Source of the DNA: an uncultured Paracoccaceae bacterium
GTDB taxonomy: Bacteria > Pseudomonadota > Alphaproteobacteria > Rhodobacterales > Rhodobacteraceae
Direction of reading: 5' to 3'
DNA length: 64,000 nt
Assembly (NCBI GenBank): GCA_947500005.1
Contig: CANMQJ010000012.1
Coordinates: forward strand, 102,446 to 166,445
The number at the start of each line of letters is the position of its first letter. The stretch's first letter is position 1. Position numbers and translations under genes: made by a program. This document shows positions 57,846 through 64,000 of the stretch, piece by piece. The notes under the pieces were generated by a model. That model saw only the letters and a program-made list of their open reading frames with translations, did no database searches and had not been told where the DNA came from.

Positions 57846-58021
57846 TGTCGAAGCCGGTCAATCTGAACCGGTATCGCAAGGAAAAAGCGCGGGCCGAGAA
57901 AAAGGCCCGCGCCGACCGGAATGCCGTGGCATTCGGTCGGAACAAGTCCGAGAAGGAAAGACAGAAAGTCGAGGAGCATCGGGCCAGGCAGAAACTCGAC
58001 GGGCACGAGATCGAGGAATGA
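57845..58021 (+). CDS. DUF4169 small basic protein
   Basis: A 58-residue, highly charged protein whose ATG overlaps the fumC stop by one base (TGATG). It begins SKPVNLNRYRKEKARAEKKA, a pattern I know from the DUF4169 family that follows fumC in Rhodobacteraceae. It is rich in Lys, Arg and Glu and is predicted as one long helix. Binding to RNA or ribosomes is possible but not shown. The next gene overlaps its stop by four bases. Confidence 0.85.
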
Positions 58022-58236
58022 GCGGACCTCCGGTCAAACGCTCGCTGACCCTGAAGGGGCACCGCACATCGGTGTCGCTGGAAGAGGAATTCTGGCAGGC
58101 CTTTCGCGAGATTGCGAAGGCGAAGAACATGCCGATCAACAGCCTGGCTGCCGAGATCGACGTCGAACGCGACCCGTCAACCGGGCTGGCCTCGGCGATC
58201 CGGGTCTATGTCCTCAACCATTTTCGCCAGAAATAG
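58018..58236 (+). CDS. ribbon-helix-helix protein
   Basis: A 72-residue protein of the RHH_4 type. KRSLTLKGHRTSVSLEEEFWQAFREIAKAKNMPINSLAAEID is the usual beta strand plus two helices of a MetJ/Arc-type DNA-binding fold. SAIRVYVLNHFRQK is the C-terminal helix typical of this family. It overlaps the DUF4169 gene as ATGA. It may regulate the fumC group or bind nucleic acid elsewhere. Confidence 0.87.
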   Translation: MSGPPVKRSLTLKGHRTSVSLEEEFWQAFREIAKAKNMPINSLAAEIDVERDPSTGLASAIRVYVLNHFRQK

Positions 58237-58269
58237 CACGGTCCGGAAGACCGGACCGCGCAACGAGGG

Positions 58270-59151
58270 TCAGACCGAAGCCGCGTAGATCTTGTCGATA
58301 TTGGTCGCCACGGCGGCGTTGAACTCGGCATCCGACTGTTGCTTCGATAGACCTTCGGTCAGGGCGCGCGAGAACGAGGCGATCATCTTGCCGTTCCTGC
58401 TGAGCTTTTCGCAGGCGTCGTCGGTTGAATAGCCCCCCGACAGGGCCACCACGCGCAGCACGCGGGGATGCTCGGCCAGCGCGTCATAGAGGTTGGCCTC
58501 CGTAGGAATGGTCAGCTTGAGCATGACCTCCTGCCCCTCTTCCAGCCTATCGAGTTGCTTGGTGATCTCGGCCTTCAGCATCTCTTCCGCCTCGGCTTTC
58601 GTCTCGGAATGGATGTTCACCTCCGGCTCGACGATCGGGACCATGCCAGCCGCGATAACCGTGCGGGCTACATCGAACTGCTGGGCCACCACGGCGGCGA
58701 TCCCTTCGGCATTCGCTTCGTGAATGACCGAGCGTTCCTTTGTGCCGAACACATTGGGATACTGTGCCAGCGTTTCGGCAAGACCCGGGATCGGCTTCAT
58801 CATCTGGACGCCATTCTCCTGATCTGCCAGACCCTTGTCGATCTTGAGAAAGGGAACGATACCCTTGTTCTGCCAGAGGTAGTCGGCCACACCCTTCCCT
58901 TCGATGGTTTCGCCCAGCGTACGCTCGAACAAAATGGCGCCGATCACCTTGTCCTTGGTGAAGGCGTCGGCAAGGATAATGCGTGCACGCATTTTCTGGA
59001 TCTCGTCGAACATCTCCTCCTCGGAGCCGTATTCCGAGGCATCCACGCCGTAAAGGGCCAGCGCCTTCGGCGTCGAACCGCCACTCTGATCCAGGGCCGC
59101 GATGAACCCTGCACCGTTCTGCATCCGGTCGCGCTGTTCTGCCTTCGACAT
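58270..59151 (-). CDS. fructose-bisphosphate aldolase class I
   Basis: Cleaves fructose 1,6-bisphosphate through a Schiff base without a metal. The 293 residues contain GFIAALDQSGGSTPKALALYGV, IVPFLKIDKGLA, IVPIVEPEVNIHSETKAEAE and the MLKLTIPTEANLY segment with the active-site lysine; LSGGYSTDDACEKLSRN binds phosphate. The ATG at 59151 is the family start. Class I aldolase of this short type is common in Rhodobacterales. Confidence 0.96.
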   Translation of the reverse strand: MSKAEQRDRMQNGAGFIAALDQSGGSTPKALALYGVDASEYGSEEEMFDEIQKMRARIILADAFTKDKVIGAILFERTLGETIEGKGVADYLWQNKGIVPFLKIDKGLADQENGVQMMKPIPGLAETLAQYPNVFGTKERSVIHEANAEGIAAVVAQQFDVARTVIAAGMVPIVEPEVNIHSETKAEAEEMLKAEITKQLDRLEEGQEVMLKLTIPTEANLYDALAEHPRVLRVVALSGGYSTDDACEKLSRNGKMIASFSRALTEGLSKQQSDAEFNAAVATNIDKIYAASV

Positions 59152-59218
59152 CTCACTATCCCATGTTTGATTCCGCTTTGGCACCGCATACATCAAGGCA
59201 TTGAACGATGGTAGTTTG

Positions 59219-60568
59219 TTAGCGCTCAAGCACACGAAGCCAGATGCCATCTGCCGCCCGGACGGTCAGGTGGGCGACCGGCACGGGATCGCGACCTTGA
59301 ACCCTCTCGAAGCGGAAATACCGCAGCAACATCGACAGGATCAAAGGTCCCTCCACCATGGCGAAGCCGGCCCCAGTACAAACGCGCGGCCCGGCGGAAA
59401 AAGGAAGATACGCCTCGCGTCCGCATTTCCGGCCGTTTTCCGTCTGCCATCTCGTCGGATCGAACGCGTCGGGCCGCTCCCAGAGTCTTTCATGGCGATG
59501 CAGGTGCCACGGGCTGAGGACGATCTGGGCACCTTTGGGGACATCCCGGTCGCGGAACCGCTCGGGACAGGAAGCTTCACGCACCATCATCGGCACTGGC
59601 GGATAGAGTCGCAGCGCCTCCCGGAAAACATCGCGGCTGAGCCGCAGCTTCGACATGACCGAGAACCCGAGATCGTCAAGCGCTTGCGCTTCCTGTGCCA
59701 GACGCTCCTGCCATTCGGGATAGAGAGCCATGAGATAAAGCGTCCAGGCGAGCGCCGAGGCGCTGGTCTCGTGCCCCGCCAGGAAGAAGATCGCCACTTG
59801 GTCGACCATCTCCTCGGTGTCGAACTTCACTCCAGTCAACGGATCGGCCGTCGTCATGATCTTTGTCGCCAGATCGTCCGGTGCTGTCCCCGCCTCGATC
59901 TCGGCCATGCGGTCCGCGGTCAGTCGGGTGATCAGTCCCCGGATCTCGGCGGCCGTCGTCCTGGTTCGACGCGAGTGAAAGCGTGGCATCCACCTTGGCA
60001 AGGGGACAAAAGCGCCAAGGTTCAGGATCGGCTGCTCACGCTGATAGGCGCGGAAGCGGTCGAAAACTTGGGCCGCGATCTCGTGTTCGATTGGGATCGA
60101 GAAGAGCGTGCGAAAGATGACGTCGGCCGCGGCGTGGCTCGTCTGAGCCTCGATCTCGACAACGTCGCCGTCATGCCGCCGCAACCTGTCCACAGCCGCC
60201 TCAGCCGCCGCGCGCATGGCCGGAAAGGTATCCTTGAGCCGCCCGCCCTCGAAGGCCGGGTCGATGATACGGCGCTGCCGCTTCCATGTTTCGCCATTGG
60301 TGAGGAAGACCGAATCCCCCAGCAAGGGGCGCAAACCCTCGGAAATTCGGCCCGATTTCGGGAAATCGTCGGGACGGTCCTTGAGCACCGTCTCGACCAG
60401 CGCAGGCTGGTTCACGAGGAACGAACGGAAGAAAGGTGTGCGGAACTCCGCCATCCAGGCCCGGTAGAGCCGAGCGGGTTGAGCCGACAACAGGTCCTGC
60501 CGGAACAGTTTCATGTATCGCCACAGCGATACGCGGTCCGGCCGCGCCTTCGGCTTGGGTGGGGTCAT
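59219..60568 (-). CDS. cytochrome P450
   Basis: A 449-residue monooxygenase. The I-helix motif is AGHETSASAL, the ExxR motif is EALR in FREALRLYPPVPMM, and the haem loop is PFSAGPRVCTG with Cys397 as the iron ligand. It resembles CYP proteins of the bacterial fatty acid/terpene hydroxylating types (WHLHRHERLWERPDAFDPTRW). The ATG at 60568 overlaps the upstream hydrolase stop by four bases (ATGA), so the two act together. No ferredoxin or reductase gene is nearby. Confidence 0.96.
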   Translation of the reverse strand: MTPPKPKARPDRVSLWRYMKLFRQDLLSAQPARLYRAWMAEFRTPFFRSFLVNQPALVETVLKDRPDDFPKSGRISEGLRPLLGDSVFLTNGETWKRQRRIIDPAFEGGRLKDTFPAMRAAAEAAVDRLRRHDGDVVEIEAQTSHAAADVIFRTLFSIPIEHEIAAQVFDRFRAYQREQPILNLGAFVPLPRWMPRFHSRRTRTTAAEIRGLITRLTADRMAEIEAGTAPDDLATKIMTTADPLTGVKFDTEEMVDQVAIFFLAGHETSASALAWTLYLMALYPEWQERLAQEAQALDDLGFSVMSKLRLSRDVFREALRLYPPVPMMVREASCPERFRDRDVPKGAQIVLSPWHLHRHERLWERPDAFDPTRWQTENGRKCGREAYLPFSAGPRVCTGAGFAMVEGPLILSMLLRYFRFERVQGRDPVPVAHLTVRAADGIWLRVLER

Positions 60569-61806
60569 GCGGCCGCCACGCTGGTAAAGCGCGAAACCGC
60601 CTTCTCGATCCGCGATTTCGATGGCGCGCGTCCGGCGAACCGCTCCGCCAGGGTCATCGGACCAGCAGTCACCCGGAAATAGTCGTAATCGCCCGGCCGG
60701 TCGAAGGCGCAGAGATATTGGAAATGCAGCCGGAAGAACCGCCAACGCAGCTTTGCCCAAGTCTCAGGCAACAATGTCTGTGTGAAGGCAGCCGAGATGA
60801 CAAGAGGCCAGCGTTTGCCCTCGGGCGCGACACCACTGACCGAAACCGGATCGCACAGGGCGAATGCGCAGCCATCGCCCGGCGCGGTCACGTCCAACCA
60901 GGCCAGCCGGTCGGATCGGCACAGGTCGCGCAGGTCGGCACGCAGCTCATGCGCCTCGGGCAAGAAAGAGACCATGGGGACGACCTGCCCCAATGTCAGG
61001 AAGGACAGAACCGGCCCCTTGTCTGGCACCCTGCCCGTTCGCAAGAGATCCGCCAGCACCGAAACTCCCAGATGCGCACCCGAACTGTGACCCACCACGA
61101 GGACCTCGTCTACGGGATCATGCAGGGCAGAGGCGATGAGTTCTCCAAACTCGCTCATCCGTTGCCGCAGGTCTTCTGGCGTAGCGCCACGGGCCTGAGC
61201 CGTATGAGCATAGTCGTGCATGAGATAGTAGGCAAAGAACTTGCCATCCCGCGCCCGGAACCAGCGGAGGGTCCCGATTGCCGCCGCGAGCCCGGCCAGG
61301 ATACCGAGAAGGGTCGCCCCCGGGGAGGTGATCCAGGTCGCGGCGAAGGAGGCCACCCAGACGCAAGTCCAAAGCGATGCGAGTGCAAGAAAAAGCTGCC
61401 CCAGAAGCATCCCCACCGGGTAAAGGGCCGCGATCACTGGCCCCTTGCGAAGGCGCATCAACCGAAAGAGCGCGCCGGAGGAAATGTAGATCCAGGCCGT
61501 CCGCGCGAGTTGCAGATAGGTGGCCGGGATCGAATTCGACATGCTTTGCTTGACGATGTCGGACCAGTAAAGAACCTCGATACCGGTTTCGACCTTGTTA
61601 CCGTCCTGTACCGAAATGACGTGCCAGCCATAAGGCCCCTTGGTCGTCTTTGGCTTCAGCCCGATCTCGTAGCCCGAAATCGCGGCCTGCGCGGCGCCTT
61701 CGCTGCGGTAAAGCTCGCGGTAGCGCCGGGGATGAAAGGGATCGTAGCCGGGAATGTAGAAGACCCTGCGCCGTTTCACCGTCTGCCCTGTTGCATTGCC
61801 GCTCAT
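60565..61806 (-). CDS. membrane-associated lipase-like hydrolase
   Basis: A 413-residue protein of unknown substrate. The N-terminus has FYIPGYDPFHPRRYRELY, an alpha/beta hydrolase-like first strand with the HP-rich loop. Two or three hydrophobic stretches occupy about residues 124-180. The nucleophile elbow GHSSGAHLG holds Ser241. The overlapping P450 gene suggests a joint role in oxidising and hydrolysing a lipid or ester. Homologues with this combination appear to me as uncharacterised in Roseobacters. Confidence 0.85.
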   Translation of the reverse strand: MSGNATGQTVKRRRVFYIPGYDPFHPRRYRELYRSEGAAQAAISGYEIGLKPKTTKGPYGWHVISVQDGNKVETGIEVLYWSDIVKQSMSNSIPATYLQLARTAWIYISSGALFRLMRLRKGPVIAALYPVGMLLGQLFLALASLWTCVWVASFAATWITSPGATLLGILAGLAAAIGTLRWFRARDGKFFAYYLMHDYAHTAQARGATPEDLRQRMSEFGELIASALHDPVDEVLVVGHSSGAHLGVSVLADLLRTGRVPDKGPVLSFLTLGQVVPMVSFLPEAHELRADLRDLCRSDRLAWLDVTAPGDGCAFALCDPVSVSGVAPEGKRWPLVISAAFTQTLLPETWAKLRWRFFRLHFQYLCAFDRPGDYDYFRVTAGPMTLAERFAGRAPSKSRIEKAVSRFTSVAAA

Positions 61807-61872
61807 GCGCCTCCCCTTTCGCCAGCAGCGTAGCGCAGCAATCGGGCGGGTTTAAGACCTGAAAACGGCAGG

Positions 61873-62625
61873 TCAGCCCAGTACGGCAAGCCCCGGGAAG
61901 GTTTCGAGCAACCAGAAGGAGAAGGTCGAGAAAAGCCCCGTCACCAGCATCACGCCAACGATCAACAAGAGCACGCCCATACCCTTCTCGATGGCACCCA
62001 TGTGGCGTTTCAGCCGGTTCATCACCGCCATCGAGCGACCGAGGAACATGGCCGCCAACAGGAACGGGATTCCCAGCCCTGCGGCATAAACCCCCAGCAG
62101 GACCGTTCCGCGCGTCACCGAGGCCTCGGAGGCTGCGAGCGAAAGGATCGCACCCAGTTGCGGCCCTATGCAAGGGGTCCAGCCAAAGGCGAAGGCAAGG
62201 CCCAGAATATAGGCACCAAAGGCGGACCCGCTCGCTTCGCCCGTTTCCATTCGTGCCTCGCGGTCGAGGATCGGAATACGGAAAACACCAAGAAAATGAA
62301 GGCCGAAAACGATCACCACCGCTCCTGCGATCCGGGCGAACAGCACCTGGTTCTGCAAGAAGAACGCACCAAAGGCCGATGCCGTGAAACCCAGGAAGAG
62401 GAACACCGTCGATAGCCCCAGAACGAAAAACAGCGCAGCCAGGGTCGCCTTGCGCCGCGCCGCGCCGGTGCCCTGGATCTCTCCGATGGTCACACCGCTC
62501 ATATAGGCCAGGTAGGGCGGCACGATAGGCAGCACGCAGGGGCTGAGGAAGCTGACGATCCCGGCGATCAGAGCCACGGTCATGGCAGGGAGGAGCCCCG
62601 CGTCTATGATATCGATTCCGAACAT
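61873..62625 (-). CDS. ccdA: cytochrome c biogenesis protein CcdA
   Basis: Carries electrons across the inner membrane from thioredoxin to periplasmic thiols for haem attachment and other reductions. The 250 residues form six helices. The redox cysteines are in SPCVLPIVPPYL and in TPCIGPQLGAIL. It is 66 bases upstream of the membrane hydrolase on the same strand. Cytochrome c genes are at the other end of the window, not linked to it. Confidence 0.95.
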   Translation of the reverse strand: MFGIDIIDAGLLPAMTVALIAGIVSFLSPCVLPIVPPYLAYMSGVTIGEIQGTGAARRKATLAALFFVLGLSTVFLFLGFTASAFGAFFLQNQVLFARIAGAVVIVFGLHFLGVFRIPILDREARMETGEASGSAFGAYILGLAFAFGWTPCIGPQLGAILSLAASEASVTRGTVLLGVYAAGLGIPFLLAAMFLGRSMAVMNRLKRHMGAIEKGMGVLLLIVGVMLVTGLFSTFSFWLLETFPGLAVLG

Positions 62626-62741
62626 GAATCAGCACATAGGCCATCGCGCGGGCAAGGTCACGGGGCCACACGGTCACATCCCCGTGCCGATACGTGAGAC
62701 GCGATCTGGACAGGCGTTCCGGGCAGGCCTATCACGGCTTC

Positions 62742-62972
62742 ATGGATCAATCGGACGATACTTTGGACGCGCTGGGGCTGCTGTGTCCCCTTCCTGTCCT
62801 CAAGGCTCGCAAGAGGCTCAAGGCGCTGCCGTCAGGGGCAACGTTGACCGTTCTTGCAGACGATCCCGCAGCAATTGTGGACGTCCCCCATTTCTGCGCC
62901 GAAGCCGGCCACGAACTGGTGTCGCAAAGCGAAGACGGCGGCCACCAGGTGTATGTCATTCGCAAGGTCTGA
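62742..62972 (+). CDS. TusA-family sulfurtransferase
   Basis: A 76-residue sulfur-carrier protein with the family signature DALGLLCPLPVLKARKRLKALPSG, in which Cys15 carries the persulfide. DDPAAIVDVPHFCAEAGHELV is the typical second half. TusA proteins pass sulfur for tRNA thiolation or cofactor synthesis. The ATG at 62742 has only a weak ribosome site. Its 3' side is convergent with the decayed sulfotransferase gene. Confidence 0.92.
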   Translation: MDQSDDTLDALGLLCPLPVLKARKRLKALPSGATLTVLADDPAAIVDVPHFCAEAGHELVSQSEDGGHQVYVIRKV

Positions 62973-63004
62973 AAGAGATAGGACGGGCCTCGCTTCTGAC
63001 CGCA

Positions 63005-63404
63005 GTTCGGGTCCGTTTCGGCGCGGAATTTATCCAGGATCGTGGCATCCATGCTGGATTACCAGTTCTCGGGCCAGCGCCAGGAGAGAACGATCTTCGC
63101 ATCCGGATTATGCGCAGCGAACTCGCGCCAGTAATGGGTCGTCGGCCAGTTCACGGCTAAGGAACAGCCCTCCAAAACCGCGTCCCAGTCCGGGCCGAGC
63201 GTGCCGCCGAAGATGCCGCGCCACATGTTGACGCGACCCTGATGCGGCAGGACCTCGTACATGTGGGTGGCGGGGGCCGTACCCCAATATCTCGAGCGCG
63301 CGTTTCTGCGAATCCGTTCCAGTGCGGCGGAACCCAGCCCCGATGACACTTTCCCGCAAGACCGCACCGACAACGGACGATTTCGCTTTGCCTCCCAAGG
63401 CCAT
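63005..63404 (-). pseudogene. sulfotransferase family protein, frameshifted and truncated
   Basis: The remains of a Roseobacter-type sulfotransferase. From the ATG at 63404 one frame encodes ESVIGAGFRRTGTDSQKRALEILGYGPRH with the PAPS-binding P-loop remnant. The match then continues in another frame: HMYEVLPHQGRVNMWRGIFGG, TLGPDWDAVLEGCSLAVNWPTTHYW and IVLSWRWPENW. A single extra C near 63265-63271 explains the shift. After PENW there is TAA where the family has an aromatic residue, and then SSMDATILDKFRAET continues in frame before similarity ends toward the tusA-like gene. So it has a frameshift, a stop and a lost C-terminus. Confidence 0.75.
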
Positions 63405-63454
63405 AACATCTCTCCGTGCATAGCGCCCAGAGACATTGATCGGCGGAGACAGAC

Positions 63455-63946
63455 ATGCCCAGCTTCTGCAAGTTGCCGCGATCGTCCTTGCCACCGCCCG
63501 GGACAGGCGCCGCCACGCCGACCGTCATGAACGAAGATATTCCCGAGCTGGCCGTGCCCGACCGCCCCTGGGTGGGGGCCGGCGCGTTGGACGGACGCGC
63601 CTTCACCATTCACGGCATCTATCTTGACAGCGGTGCGCGGCTCACCGACGAATTGCCGTTTCGCGACGGCACGTTCCAATCCGAGGCTACGACCCTCTGC
63701 CCGGACGCGCCGCACACGGTCGTATGGTACGGCGCGGTCGTGGGCGATGAGATCACCGTCGACGTCACGTGGACAACTCGCCGCGGCTACTGGACCAATC
63801 AGATCGCGATCGAAGCGTCCGGCGCGATTGTCCTTCGCATCGTCCTTCTGGTTGTCGTTCTGGGGCTTGTTTTCACCCCGCGCAACCTTCGCAACGATCG
63901 CGCTCGCGGTGTCACCCGTGCGTATGCGCCGTCTCCGCCCCATTGA
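63455..63946 (+). CDS. hypothetical secreted/membrane protein, possibly frameshifted
   Basis: An open frame of 163 codons with GGAGAC before ATG 63455. Residues 25-130 look coding (LDGRAFTIHGIYLDSGARLTDELPFRDGTFQSEATTLC and GYWTNQIAIEASGAIV), similar in style to lipocalin-like secreted proteins. The first 24 residues do not look like a signal peptide, but the +1 frame of the same DNA (from 63436) encodes HAQLLQVAAIVLATA, which does. A single-base change around 63490 would join them. A hydrophobic helix (IVLLVVVLGLVF) and a basic tail end the frame. Low confidence that it is intact. Confidence 0.4.
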   Translation: MPSFCKLPRSSLPPPGTGAATPTVMNEDIPELAVPDRPWVGAGALDGRAFTIHGIYLDSGARLTDELPFRDGTFQSEATTLCPDAPHTVVWYGAVVGDEITVDVTWTTRRGYWTNQIAIEASGAIVLRIVLLVVVLGLVFTPRNLRNDRARGVTRAYAPSPPH

Positions 63947-64000
63947 TTTCCGCGGTTCCAGCGCGCGGCCCGAGTGGCGAGTTTTCTTCCGAGCATTCGG

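Noticed and set aside
63059..63943. 294-codon minus-strand frame at the window end
   Set aside because: Only its last 85 or so codons match a sulfotransferase. The rest is antisense to the plus-strand frame, so it is not one gene but part of a pseudogene.

Overview
The window looks like chromosomal DNA of a marine Rhodobacteraceae (Roseobacter-group) alphaproteobacterium. Coding sequence is dense and GC-rich. Diagnostic genes are ctrA with sciP, the DMSP genes dmdA and acuI, a TAXI-type TRAP transporter, DUF6456/DUF6477 proteins, a circularly permuted two-piece tmRNA encoding the tag ANDNRAPVALAA, and an alphaproteobacterial SspB. No prophage, insertion sequence, CRISPR array or tRNA gene was seen. 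The genes are mostly core metabolism and cell biology, so novelty sits in small genes, leaders, structured RNAs, operators and a few decaying genes.

Layout. 1-4.7 kb: TAXI-TRAP transporter (permease cut by the window edge), a small membrane protein, cytochrome c' and a diheme cytochrome c. 4.7-11 kb: ATP-grasp ligase, lipA, peroxiredoxin, divergent DUF6456/DUF6477 genes around a CtrA-like site, and a non-pyrrolysine MttB homologue. 11-20.5 kb: guaA with a monooxygenase-like partner, a PEBP-like secreted protein ending in a GC-rich repeat, two EamA exporters, metA, an alpha/beta hydrolase with an apparent ATT start, ppk2-tetR and an FkbM methyltransferase. 20.5-29.3 kb: rplM-rpsI, a MocR regulator, hotdog thioesterase, enoyl-CoA hydratase, trmFO, a methyltransferase, gluQ, hisI, an Fe-S scaffold protein and two candidate structured RNAs. 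29.3-36 kb: recG-ligA, sciP-ctrA, mnmA.

36-47.3 kb is an envelope and isoprenoid cluster on the minus strand: frr-uppS-cdsA-dxr-rseP-(41-aa membrane protein)-bamA-skp-fabZ-lpxA-lpxI-lpxB, with no lpxD in its usual place. 47.4-52.8 kb is a DMSP locus. A FadR-type GntR regulator is divergent from DUF2182-DUF1326-DinB-dmdA-acuI, and two TGTCAGAC operator-like repeats lie between them. The DUF/DinB genes have no established place in DMSP catabolism and are the best candidates for new biology here. 52.8-58.3 kb: tmRNA, an NTF2-like protein, chrA with a coupled leader peptide, sspB, fumC and two tiny overlapping genes. 58.3-64 kb: class I aldolase, a cytochrome P450 overlapping a membrane hydrolase, ccdA, a TusA-like protein, a sulfotransferase pseudogene and a possibly frameshifted secreted protein.

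Most gene pairs in operons overlap by 1-4 bases (ATGA or TGATG), so translational coupling is widespread. I worked by eye without database searches: family names rest on motifs and remembered family features, and RNA structures rest on base-pairing found by inspection.
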